The notes: generated by a model from the letters alone, not told the origin. Counted from the stretch's first letter, positions 50,025 to 61,072 are shown. The stretch is DNA of 64,000 nt from Ignelater luminosus (GCA_011009095.1 VTPC01090896.1:120414-184413); one strand, 5' to 3'. Translations and numbers: made by a program.

Positions 50025-50470
50025 GTGCAGAGCTCTAGGCAAGATTCTTCATAATTACATACTATATAAAAGAAGCCTCGGTGGCTCTGATAGTTACGCA
50101 TCTGACCCACTGGTTACGGGTTCGATTCCCGGCCGAGGTCCTGAGATTTTTCACGCGGAAGAAATCTGAAAAAAGTATGGGTAGGCGCGCTCGGCGTGGT
50201 TGCCTTTGCGCCAGCAGCAGCAGTGAGACCGATGGAGAACTGGTGACCGGACGGAGGCGACCCGCAGATCCCTCCAAAATTCTCTCCGGATCGAGCAGGC
50301 CCGATATATCGTAAGAAGTGTAGTCGCAAGTTTTCTATCAACCCCATTCCATCCTATCCTATTCTGTACCTAAACTGAGTGCAGCTTTCACTTTACAAAA
50401 TTACCAAATCTCAATCAGGCCAAAAAGGCATATGTCTACAGTGGCCTCTGCTGCTTCGCATCAGCAGGAA
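50025..50470 (+). mobile_element. SINE with tRNA-like head and LINE-derived tail
   Basis: The head 50075-50139 begins GCCTCGG and ends CCGAGGT (a 7-bp acceptor-like stem with one G-T pair) and has a perfect B-box GGTTCGATTCC. It is 7 bases shorter than the copy at 50760-50831, missing the anticodon-loop region. From 50187 (GCGCTCGGCGTGGTTGCC) to about 50468 the sequence aligns with the 3' untranslated region of the LINE at 58131-58384, including the terminal CTGCTG...CAGCAG stem-loop. It ends with CAATGATGATTTGA. Confidence 0.75.
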
Positions 50471-50723
50471 CAATGATGATTTGACCTTTACCTTGAACTA
50501 ATAGGTTTTCTTTTCTATGCTGACATATTCTTCAGCCTATCGTGAAAATTTTTATATATGTAGTAGTTGTTGTCTTGTAGTCGAGTTCCCTTGGACCTCG
50601 TGGCTCCAATTACTATGGTCATTTTGCCGCCAACTAGAATTTAGCCGAATCTGAGGTTTTACAACCCCGGTAGGTATTTTTAACGTGCGACTTATCGGAA
50701 TCCATTCTCCAAGAAGATGGCAT
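50471..50723. other. Sequence between the inverted SINE copies
   Basis: Minus-strand 50723-50640 (AAGTCGCACGTTAAAAATAC near 50695, then CCTACCGGGG) looks like the tail of the second SINE and differs from the tail of the first. The rest is unassigned. Confidence 0.4.
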
Positions 50724-50868
50724 CTTTTTTCAGATTTCTTCCGCGTGAAAAATCTCAGGACCTCGGCCGGGAATCGAACCCGTGACCAGTGGGTTGATAG
50801 TCAGATGCGTAACTATCAGAGCCACCGAGGCTTCTTTTATATAGTATGTAATTATGAAGAATCTTGCC
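50724..50868 (-). mobile_element. SINE, second copy, inverted
   Basis: Reverse-complement match to 50038-50177, with a full 72-base tRNA-like head at 50831-50760: GCCTCGG and CCGAGGT ends and B-box GGTTCGATTCC. Its tail differs from the LINE-derived tail of the first copy. Not a functional tRNA in either case, because the anticodon stem does not pair well. Confidence 0.75.
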
Positions 50869-51247
50869 TAGAGCTCTGCACGGGCCGAGATTTTCAGGCC
50901 CCGCCCGACTGGAAGTAAACTTCACACGGCCCGAGAAAGACCTGGCAACTTCTTGATTGGCCCGAAAAGCCCGAAAGGGCCAAACTGCTCGCCAGGCTCG
51001 AGAAACCTGAGGAGCCCAAACGACCCAACAGGCTGGAGTGGTCCAAGAAGCTCGAGAGGCTAGAGAGGCCCAAAAGGTCTGATTACGATCCGACAGGCCC
51101 AATAAAACCGAACGACCCGATTGTGCCGACGGTAGGCCCGGGAAGTCCAACAGATTTTTAAACTTAGGCCCGGCTCGAGCTAAACCTGAGCTTTGGGCTG
51201 GACCGCACAAAGACCCAACCAAAAACCCCAACCCGTACAGGCTTTTA
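50869..51247 (+). mobile_element. GCCCGA-rich element, copy 5, complete with both terminal repeats
   Basis: Starts TAGAGCTCTGCACGGG (50869-50884) and ends CCCGTACAGGCTTTTA (51232-51247). Read inward, these ends match at 11 of 16 positions here and better against other copies' ends. The core (about 50950-51110) is a run of degenerate units such as CCCGAAAAGCCCGAAAGGGC. Total 379 bp. No open frame is conserved between copies, so it would be non-autonomous. Confidence 0.7.
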
Positions 51248-51440
51248 CGGTACAGTATGAAACTCCTCCGATTCAGTTCACTACAAAACTAATCCCCGTA
51301 CGAAAACAACGCCCATCTGAATCAGGAAGAAAACGTTCTCGATCCAATGAAGTTCAAAGATCCTCCTCTTCGGTTCAGTATGAAAATAAAACTTGTCCGG
51401 GTCAGTACGAAAATAACCATTTAAATTATAAATAAATAAA
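51248..51440 (+). repeat. Module A attached to GCCCGA-rich copy 5
   Basis: Plus-strand units such as CAGTATGAAACTCCTCCGAT, TCCTCCTCTTCGGTTCAGTA and GTCAGTACGAAAATAA are the complement of module A in copies 3 and 4. The minus strand reads repeatedly as (H/R)TEPKRRIF-like peptide in one frame in all three copies, an effect of the repeat unit that is interesting but unproven as coding. Confidence 0.6.
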
Positions 51441-53770
51441 TCTTTCGTACTGGACCGCTGTATTAGTACTACCATGCTTATTTGGAAATTTTATGGAGCG
51501 AACCATGTAAACGCTGATATTTTAGCAGATCATTTTCTTCTTTCGCTCATTTTATTTCAACTGGACTTAGAGCGAAGCGTCAGAAGATGTTTCTACTTAT
51601 TAAATAAAACAACGGAGGATCAAGTTGTCAATGGAAAAAAAAGGTTAATTGAATCTTGTAAGTAGAAAAACTGTTCAATGGCAAGCGAAAACAATTATAC
51701 TGTTGATTTTATTAATTTTAAACTTACTTAATTGATTTAATTTGTTTTCCGCACCTTCATATGTTTTTTTGTACGTTTACGTGTGTGACATAGTAGGGCA
51801 TGTAAACAAAAGACAGTTAAATATATATCTCTCGAGCAAATTAACGAGTATTTCATTGAAGCAATTATTCTTAATAATGAAAGAGACAAACGATAAAAAA
51901 TTAAACAAGTAAATTCAAAGTCATCAAGTTGAAGAGTGCATGTATAGTAGAACACCCGCATTCATTTCCACTTCGCAGATAAATAACTGTCATATCCATG
52001 AAACAAACAAATAATTAATAGTTGGAGTAGAATGGCTTTTAGCGTGAAACAATTAATTAAATGTTGTATACCGGTATATAATTTCCCAATGTTTTGTAGT
52101 GAAAATTACAAAACTGTTTGCTAGAAATCACGGTAGAGTAATTGTCCTTTGTGATAATTTCTGACGCAGAAAATTCAACCGCGTGAAAAGCACGGGGGCA
52201 AACAATGGAATTTCGGTGGTGTGTCCCGGATTAAAGCCTATAAGATATATAATATCGCCGTCCAGAGGTTTCGTGCGAAAAGGTCATCCCAACCGGCCAT
52301 TATTATCATTATTAATGTCTTGTCGACACAAAGTATCAGAGAGACGCGAACGCGCACACAAACACAAAAGTGTCCCACTTTACCGCGTACAACCAATTCT
52401 GTTTCGTGTGCGCTTTTAGGAGTTGATAAATAAAATGAAATTTTTGGACGTAAAATATTACCCCTAATCGTTTCGTGTCCTATTAAAATAAAAAATTCCC
52501 CGGCGTGCGATTCACACTAAAATAATTGAAAAAATTTTTTGCGCGTATTTGCTCACGGGGTGTTTGCATGTTTATCCTTATACATATAAGCGAGAGATGG
52601 GGTGGCAGCTGTTGCCTTCTATGATGGATTTACCTGTCCTGCATCGTATATGGGAGGCGCTAAACGGAGTGCCACAGGGATAACGGATAAGGGGAATATG
52701 GGGATAACCACAGACGAGTGATGGCACGGCGCATTTGAATACTGGGCCCCGCTAACTTTGTCATAGATGTATGTTAAATGGTTTATGCAACAGTAAACTC
52801 ATCTAACCGTCGAAACCCTCTTCTCAAGTACACACAACAACCAAAGTTATGTAACGGAACACCCCTTCGAGCGACTTCTTTTATAAAATAATTGAATATA
52901 AATGATCCTTGCGTGACAACACTATTACTTAAGATTATCCTATGTTAAAACGATTAGGTACTTACAATGTACAGTTTTGTTGACGGTATCATCATGCAGT
53001 GTAGAAGAACTTAAAATGAAATAGTAAATGACACCAAATATTCTACTTTGAACAATTTTAGAAAAAAAATTTAAAAAAATTTAAAAATAGTGAGAATTTA
53101 AACTCAGCAAAACATATTAAGAAGCAACGGCTTCATCGAAATGAGGTGTGCTCAATCAAGATGAAGAGAAGATAGTAGGTACAGTATCAACAAAAAATTA
53201 TGTTAAATAGGTATGTAGGGATCAACATCAGGCACGGATAGGTTGTGGTAGACGAGCTCCTGTTTGGACTGGCTTCAGTCGATTTATAAGTAAATGAAAG
53301 GAAGGAAATGTTTAGAATGTTTATAAAAAGTGATCTCGAGAGGGTTGAAAGAGAAATGCAAACAAATGCTATCTTGTGTTGAAAAATGAAAAAACCTGAA
53401 ACTTAGACTTACACGGACAAAACTGAACTCGACTCAATTGATCAGTACATTCGTTGACTGTAAAATATGATTTGGATTATCCAGCATAAAAATGATATTC
53501 GGCTAACTCAAGCAGATATTTTGTTGATGATACACAGTTTAGTGTCATTGAGGTAGAGGCTCTATGAAGACAGTACAGATTTTTACAATCGCGAAGGTGT
53601 TATTTAGTCTCAGATCAATTGAATGAATGAGTTGGAATACGACAAAACAGCACACATGATATGCGTTGTCATATGTTTCCTATTTGGCGAAGATGAGCAA
53701 AAACAGCAAGACTTGAAGACTTTTGCGCTTTCGTAAGAATGGCTCTGATGTCTGGCCGCCGGTCACAGCC
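51441..53770. other. Unassigned stretch
   Basis: No gene recognised. 52140-52760 is GC-richer than its surroundings and includes a short cluster of GGATAA sites at 52678-52706 and a CAGCTG at 52606, possibly regulatory. Confidence 0.35.
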
Positions 53771-54090
53771 TGTTATATAGTAATGCTCAGTAAGGTGATA
53801 CCACCAGTAACCTCAGTCAAAGTACTCTCGTATTCCATCCAATCAGAGGACCTATTCTATACCTCCCCTATTTATTACACATCTCTATAATATCATCTAC
53901 CTTGATATATTTGAAAATTTATTCCTTTCGTTATGTGTTTAATTGAGCTTCATCTTTATGATTGTATTGATTTTGTTTCATGAGCGATAAAGTTAATAAT
54001 AAATCTATTTGTTACATCTATTAAATATTTGCATTGTCATTTATTGCTTCCACTCCTAACTCATGCCCAAAGCTTCCAACTATTATAACA
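53771..54090 (+). repeat. Probable LTR (320 bp) of a retrotransposon
   Basis: Begins TGTTATATAG and ends CTATTATAACA, so the ends are near-perfect inverted repeats in TG...CA form. An AATAATAAATC near 53997 could supply a polyadenylation signal. AGTGGCGTCACAACG follows directly and resembles a primer-binding site starting TGG. I see no second LTR and no recognisable gag or pol downstream. The flanks (CAGCC / AGTGG) show no target duplication, as expected for a 5' LTR still attached to internal sequence. Confidence 0.5.
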
Positions 54091-56756
54091 AGTGGCGTCA
54101 CAACGTATACGAAGTTCAAGTTGGAGCAAAATATACAGCTAGTATTAGGAATCTTTGCAAATACTTATTTAGCTAAAAAGAAAACGACCCACAACTGCAT
54201 CTAAGAAAGTGACTAACTGACTCTTTTTCAAAAAACGTGACTGCTTAAGTGACCCAGTTCATTTAATAAATTTAGCAACTGGCGTATACTTAGAGAGTCT
54301 TGTAAATAAATGTTCAAAGTGATGAATTCTACTAGAACTGCTTTTATTGTAATATCCCTTTTTGTGGAATTCTTACCGCAGGATTTCGATCTGAAAATGA
54401 ATTATTGGTTTCTGCTTGCAACCAAAAATCGCAATTATACTAAATCAATTGACAGACTGTCCAATCATGGACGGTTTTGTTGCTACACATAACTAAATTC
54501 TAGAATGTGAATGAAATCAACAGAAATTAATTTAAATCAACCAAAAGAACCTAGATTCTTTCAGATTTTCTAAATTCTAAAATTTAAAAACGAATTATGA
54601 AGATATATTCAAACGCGTAAAGCTGACAACAATGCTTATGCCACAGTGAGAATCGCAAAGCTATGTCGACTATAACAAGAATCCAACAAAAAAGAAATCT
54701 TCCAAACCAGAAAGAAAAACAAAGAACATGGCAACATTAACAGCCGTGAAAACAGTCTAAATTGAAAATATTGATTAAAAAGTGACCCACGAGTGACTGT
54801 TTACTGATTACTGACGAGTTTTCCCCTTTTCACACATAAAAAAGTGATCTAGAAAAAAAGTAACAAAAAATGATCTAAATGATCCCGTAAGAATGGATCC
54901 CTAGCTGGATTAAGAACTTATGATTAGGAATGATAACTCTTCTAGCCCAGCAGAAAGAGTCTACCTAGAAAAACTATTTACATCTGAACTGGAGGAATTA
55001 TGACAAAATTACAGGACTGCACCTGTAGACCAGCCGTTGGAAATCTAGCATTTTAGCAGAGATTAATCAAACTGTCAGCGCTAGTAGAACATTGAGTCAT
55101 TATAATAGACGTAGGAATGAAGTGTTACGGCAAAATGTAGAGTATATGAGGTTTTGCACTTACTCAAGCGGCCCGAAGGGCAAGAAGTTGAAGTTCTCAA
55201 AGTGAAGTTCGAACTGAACAGGCTGAAGGGTTTACTGAAGTTGGTTTACAACCTTTAGAGAATCAAAGTAGTTTTTTCTAGGAAGCAGATATTTCCCTAC
55301 CAACCCCAACTAGTGAACAACCTAGAAGTTAGTCTGGTAGATTTATAAATTTCATTTCAGGAGTCAGTGGAGACAAATCAACCTTAAAGCCAAAGCCAAG
55401 CAAGGTCTGATCTCCTTGGAGCGGATCTCTCAGTTGTATCCCAACTCTATTTGGTACCTTACATACATACCACGACAGTACATAAGAGGATCACACATTT
55501 CAGCAAAGACACAAATACACTAAACAGTTTATTGGAGCATGTCGAAAACCTTCAAGTTGCAACTAATTTCATTCATTAGGTTACGTTAGATTAGTTATGT
55601 TAGGTTAAACAAGACTCAACTTGAATTAGATGAGCCTTGAAAGACATAACAGTCACCTGCTTGATTCTTTAACAGCAGCGATGCTCGAAAAGCAAACAAT
55701 CAGTGTCGATTAAACTTCTCTTGATATCACTGCCGGATTTCAGCAATTTCAGACAGTTGCTTATTCTACAAAATTCAGATACCTCCATCTGAAGTTTCTT
55801 TCTTGATTTATAAGACCTCTTTCAAGGAAAAGTCTGAATCACTGGAACAAGGTCTACAGGAGCGCAAGCATCTAAAAATACATATCGGTAGTTAGAGATC
55901 TATTGGGTTTTTTTTTGGAAATGGAAAGATAGCGACTGACTAATGACAGCATTGCTTTACATCTTGCTTGAGAAACAGTCGCATGATTTATACCAAATGA
56001 TTTACATGCTCTGTGAGTGATATAAGATCTGCAATCTATTCCAACGGTGAAATATTAAAAAGAAGCAAGCCCGGCCCACCCACAAAGCTCTTTGCTGATG
56101 TATTTACATTTCAACAGTTTCAAACGCTTTACATTTCTACATTAGCTTTAGATTTAGCTTATACTCTGAACATGTTGATTCTTCATGGTAAATGAATGCC
56201 AAGGCTTGCTCAAAACCTAACATGAGTTACTTTTCGTTTGCTTAATAAAATTCTAGAATATACATGGTAAACAATGAAAAATCAAAAGTGTAATTGAAGC
56301 TGGCGCAGAGCGACGCTGTTGTGGTGAGTTCATTTCGAAAGAGTTAAAATAGGGGGTCCAAAAAGAGGTTAGGGATTTGTGTTGCTTGTTCGGAAGGTAC
56401 TATCTAAGGCAATAGTGTGAACGTAGTTAGAATCCAGAAAATAAATATAAAAGTATCTTATGAACAAGAGCGATTGTAATTTTGTTAAGGACCTTGACAT
56501 TGTATTCGAGCATGGTGAGAATCTTGCGATGCCATCATTGTTACTGTGGCCACCTTGCTGTTGCGGTAGCGCAATGATAGTTTATGAGCAAGCCAACGAA
56601 TGCAGGGAAACAACCTAGATATTCCATGTATATTTCTTCAATTTCTAGTTCTGGTACTGTCTGTTCAATTTTTTTTTTTGAAACATTGAAGATCTTATAC
56701 AGAGTATCTGGCAGAGGCGTATTCTTTGACAAACATTAAGACTTTTTTTTTGTCAT
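54091..56756. other. Unassigned stretch, possibly decayed retrotransposon interior
   Basis: Follows the probable LTR but no protein domain is recognisable. About 50 bp at 55509-55562 recur at 57313-57368 (see that entry). The minus-strand frame at 56541-56732 is open for 63 codons without a known motif. Confidence 0.35.
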
Positions 56757-57250
56757 ATAACTTCTTTTCTAAAGTGCACCGTTTCCGAGATACAGGGCAT
56801 TAAAGTTTAATTAAAGTCAAAAAGTTTTGACACCCTATATCTCAAAAACGGTGCACTTGAGGGAAAAATCTATATGATAAAAACGACTTGCCATGGGCCG
56901 TTGAAAAATGCGAATTTACTAAAAAACAACGCATTCTACGGAAAACACTCAGAAGTAACTTTTTGTTTCAAATTGATTACTGATTCTTAAAACAGAAATT
57001 TCTTTTGTTTATCAGTGGTGTAACAATCTTTTTTAGCGTAGAGGTCTAGCCCACCACCCCCCAGTTCTCCGTTAATGATAAGGATATCAAACGCAAAATT
57101 ACATAAAGCAAGCATATAGAACATTTCATCCCAATAACTCATTTTATTCTTGAAATATTGAGAAAACAAGAAATTTTAAATGAAACTTTGACACCCTGTA
57201 TATCGAAAACGGTGCACTTTAGGAAAAACAGTTACATGACAAAAATATTT
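56757..57250. repeat. Fold-back repeat with a third direct copy
   Basis: AAAGTGCACCGTTTCCGAGA at 56772, then TACAGGGC, faces its inverse: GACACCCTATATCTC and AAAAACGGTGCACTTGAGGG at 56829-56870. Arms are about 40 bp with a spacer of about 25 bp. A third copy, GACACCCTGTATATCGAAAA then CGGTGCACTTTAGG, lies at 57189-57225. GACACCCTGTAT-type ends are frequent in insect mobile elements. Confidence 0.7.
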
Positions 57251-57312
57251 AATTTTCGTGTGGGGACGTGCCTATCAAGCAATTGCACTCATTCTGAAAG
57301 CACCCTGCGAAA

Positions 57313-57368
57313 ATACAAATGCACTAAGCAGTTTCTTGGAGCACGTCGAGGAACTTCAAGTTGCAAGG
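57313..57368 (+). repeat. Roughly 50-bp repeat shared with 55509-55562
   Basis: ACAAATGCACTAAGCAG, TTTCTTGGAGCACGTCGA, AACTTCAAGTTGCAA here versus ACAAATACACTAAACAG, TTTATTGGAGCATGTCGA, ACCTTCAAGTTGCAA there. Same orientation, about 1.8 kb apart; together with the fold-back repeat they may delimit one element. Confidence 0.65.
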
Positions 57369-58089
57369 GAGTTAACTAAAAAATGGCTAAGTTCATTCAG
57401 TGTTAGATTTATTCAAGGATAAAATTTTGATTTGGTTCCGATCCAAGAGGCCCATAGTTAGACTCTAGGATGAAGTGGTAGCTCGTTTAAAACAGAGCTT
57501 TCACTTTGTAATTACAGGCGTCGGTGGAAGGAGATGTGAGCAAGAACTGGGAGAAAACAAAAGAGTGGCTATAATACGCTGCTCTATCACTAGATATGAT
57601 TGGTAAGTGCCCTCCAGTAAATTCTAAGCGCTTACAGGCTCTCACTTGACACTTTTGGACCCGATATATTACATAAACCATCAAGTAAGCCAATGATGGT
57701 ATGTTGCAAACCAGGCAACCCGACCCGAACTCGTACAAAGCAAATCAGGTTGAAAAATGGAGGCAGTGCAGTGGATATCAAAAAAAAGATTTGTCTATCC
57801 ACGAGCCTAGAGAGGTCTTAATATCAGATAACTTAATTTGAAAATTCACTTGCCCTTGATTAAAGGGACTTACTAAAATCATAAAGAAAATTTAATGATA
57901 TCACCCATTGCAATCACTAGCAAGTTTGCAAGAGTGTAACGACATGCTCAAAAGAACTAAAAAATCTTCCAGATTCAACAATTGAATAAGAGGATTTTCA
58001 TCTTAATTCTAACGTTTCAACAAAATTGAAAATTTGCAACCTGAGAACGGTGAGAAGGCCTTTACAAGGTAAACAGACACAATCTGACA
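57369..58089. other. Unassigned sequence
   Basis: No gene or repeat recognised. Confidence 0.35.
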
Positions 58090-58130
58090 TGAACGACTAA
58101 CATGTCTGTGTTGGGATTGTACAGGCTAGA

Positions 58131-58384
58131 CAGCTGCTGCGAAGCAGCAGCAGAGACCACTGTAGGCATGAGCCTTTTCGGCTAATGTGAATTTGCTTGT
58201 TTGGTAGGTGAACGCTGCTGCACGCGGTCAAGGATAGGATAGTATGGTTGATTGCAAACTTTTGCTTAAACGTGTCCAGGGGAAAAGTGTGGAGGTCCGA
58301 CATGTCGGCTCCGTCGTCGGTCCGGTTTCCAGTTCTCCGTCAGCTTCACCGTCGCCACTGTTGTAAGGGCAACCACGCCGAGCG
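58131..58384 (-). repeat. LINE 3' untranslated region with terminal stem-loop, shared with a SINE
   Basis: On the minus strand it starts GCGCTCGGCGTGGTTGCC (58384) and ends with GCTGCTGC-TTC-GCAGCAGC (58150-58132), a perfect 8-bp hairpin. The whole segment aligns with SINE positions 50187-50468. A 3' stem-loop shared by a LINE and a SINE is the expected signature of the SINE using the LINE's reverse transcriptase. Confidence 0.75.
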
Positions 58385-58389
58385 CTCCG

Positions 58390-59310
58390 GTCTACTTGGT
58401 CTCTGGAGTCTTGCTGGTACCTAAACCAGAGAACAGAGTTGTGGCGGAAAGGAGGTGTGGAACGTTATGGATTTTTGAGAGTTTGGTGGATGGGTGTCCC
58501 GAGCATCAAGTGAGGAATTGGTTTATCTGGTGGCCAAAAGTGTGCTCTCCAGAATGTCTTGGAGATCGTCGGGGAGCTTCGGAGCTTCCTCTTGGGTTTC
58601 TTGGGAATGGGACCGGGTAGGGTTCTGAGGGTGTTTAGAGCGGCGGTTCGGTTCTGCTCGATGGCTCTCTTTACGAAGCCGCCCCGCAGAAAGTCGAGTC
58701 TCGCGTCTATCGCAGGTATTCCAATTAGTTTGCAAACCTTCTACGAAGCGATTTCACGAGTTTGGGCGCGGTAGCCCCGAAGGAAATGAAATGATAGTCC
58801 AGGACGGGGCGTACGAATGTTCTGTATGTGTAGATGAGGGTGCGCTGGGGGCATCCGCGCAAAACAGACAAGAGGGAGCTACGTTGTTGGACGATATTGC
58901 AGCATCACTTAGTTTCCTCGATCCAAGAAAGGATCTTTGAAAACGTGATTCCCAAGTACACGGCGGTGGGAGATATCCGGAGACGGCTGCCTCACAATTA
59001 AAGGTGCACGTTGTTGTCCGAGAAGCTCGGTTTCGTGTACAGGTTTGGGTGTTTGAAAAGGATCACTTGGGTCTTGTTAGGGTTCAGTTTGGTCCTGCAC
59101 CGGTGGAGCCAGGACTCGAGACGCGCGACGTAGGGCGACAGATTACTGGAAGCAGCGGCAGAAGACGGCGACGTTGCCCATCAGCGAATGGCACCAACGT
59201 GATGGACCTGTTCCGAGGTCGTAGGATGCCGTAGCAGAAAAAGATGAACAGAAGCGGGGATAGAATGGATCCCTGCGGTACGCCAGCCCTCGGAGTGTAT
59301 ACGCCGAAGA
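58390..59310 (-). pseudogene. Jockey-like LINE reverse transcriptase, degraded
   Basis: Read from 59310 down: GVPQGSILSPLLFIFFCYGI (about 59285-59228), then VPFADG near 59195 where the second Asp of the catalytic FADD reads Gly. A block with LNPNKTQVILFKHPNL follows near 59090-59040, then AVYLGITFSK near 58960-58930 and a C-terminal region with RRVCKLIGIPAIDARLSAG near 58745-58690 and a KPKRK..RSSPT-type stretch near 58600. The blocks sit in different frames, so several indels have occurred. The 5' half (endonuclease, first RT blocks) is missing. This is a different subfamily from the relic at 1723-2850: sequence identity is visible only in the conserved motifs. Confidence 0.8.
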
Positions 59311-61066
59311 ATTGTCAACTAACTCGTGGCTTCGGAGAATCAGGAAACTGGCACTAATAATAAGGTATTTATTTAAAAAATAGCTAATTTTTGATAAAGA
59401 TTCTTCGTGGGAAGTTTTTTATTTCATTAAACTGTTTTCTTGCACCCTCATTGGAGATACATAGGTAGAGTTTGGATACTGTAGACGTTACCTTCACCTT
59501 TTGCAAGTATTTCCAAATAATTGACTTTAGAGTTTCCTGAAAAGTATTGCACAAAAGAATTCAACAGGAGGACTAAGTTCAAGCCCAGAGTCTTGTTTCT
59601 CCATATTTTATATTTCACGTGCACATCGTAGAATACGCACCAAATTGTTATCAGTCTGTGGGTTTGCCCTTATCCCATAGAACTTAAGTGAGTTTAGAGG
59701 AGGCGACAGGAGATACGTTCGAAGCTCAAGACATGCGGTTTGAAATTCCATGTTACGCGTTACTTGATCTAATAATCGAAAAAGTGAAAGAAATTGGGAT
59801 CGAATATTTGAAATCAAATCAGACCTTATGTTTATTTATTTCAAATACTTATTTTTAATTTTACAATTCTTTCTTGTACTTAGATTTCAGGGAATAGTTT
59901 AGCTGTTTAATTCATACATGAAAGAAAGATTTACGAATCAACCACGAACAAGTACACCTTACAGTTAAAAATAATGTTACTACAGCATACAATTAATTTC
60001 GGTCGCATTTTACGTCTCCCCCGATACTAACGAATTATTTCTATTGTAATAAAGTTTTATTGTGAATTCGCATCAATAAAAGCCTTGAAAATCTTAATTT
60101 CTGAAGGGCTTTAATGAAGTTTATTATCTCTGTTCGTATCTTTTATCATTTAAGTGTGTATTAAAAATGCAGACAACAGAAATAATTAGAATCCTAGATT
60201 CAATAAAATTTTCTGTTGATTCAAGAATAATTTTCTTGTTAAGACAGCCTCGTATGTACACGCAGGGAACCTTCTAAAAGAGTATAAAACGAATGAAATT
60301 TATGCTTAACTACATGCCATAGCGCATTATACAAAATCGTAATATAACTTTCAGTTGACAATACAATTTTACAAAATAGCAACACCTTAATAACTTTTAC
60401 ATTCTCCATCTCTATATAAACATACACTAAACATAAAACGAATGTATGCACATAAATTTACTTCTCCAACTCACATACATACACACACACACAACATGAT
60501 AAAGTAGTTTTCGTCAGCGAATAAGACCTGGGAATTTGAAATTCCTTGATATTTGTCGACGTGGATAAGGAGTTCGATTTGACAAATAAGTTACTTCTTC
60601 GCGTTCAGCGTAAAAAGAATAACATTTACCTCCGGATGTTGTTTAGTTCTTTTTTCTTCAATTGTTTTTCGTATATTGCCGGTGTATTTTTATACCCGTA
60701 ACGTGACGGAAACACGGTGTTGCACTTTAAAAATTTCTCAAGGTCTTCAAATAAAACAAAAACCATAAAGACAAAGAAAGTTTACGTTCTTTTACTTTCT
60801 CTATTAAAGTAAAACTTTTAAAAAAAATTTAAGTTCAAGAGAAAAAAATTCAAATAAAATCAATATTCCGCATTTTCCTTCACACCCTAAAAAACACGAG
60901 TTTTCAAATCTGGGGAAAAGCAATAAAAATTCGCCCTTATTGACTAGCTACCAACTTCCACCGTTACTTTTATTAGAAACGATTCTAATCTGACAATCCT
61001 ATTTTACTTTTAAAACTTGGAAAAATTCTATCCCTTTTTGTTTTGAAAAGCAAAAAAAAGAAAATT
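59311..61066 (-). other. Intron of the unc-5-like gene (3' of the Ig exon), no features
   Basis: On the minus strand this directly follows the splice donor at 61072-61067. It is AT-rich, with a CA-type microsatellite near 60477-60494. No downstream exon recognised. Confidence 0.5.
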
Positions 61067-61072
61067 ACTTAC
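61067..61072 (-). other. Splice donor of the Ig exon
   Basis: GTAAGT on the minus strand, the full consensus, directly after the exon's last base at 61073. Confidence 0.85.

Noticed and set aside
50075-50139. Possible genuine tRNA gene
   Set aside because: Acceptor ends and B-box look right, but the anticodon region is deleted here and does not pair in the second copy, and both are embedded in SINE sequence.
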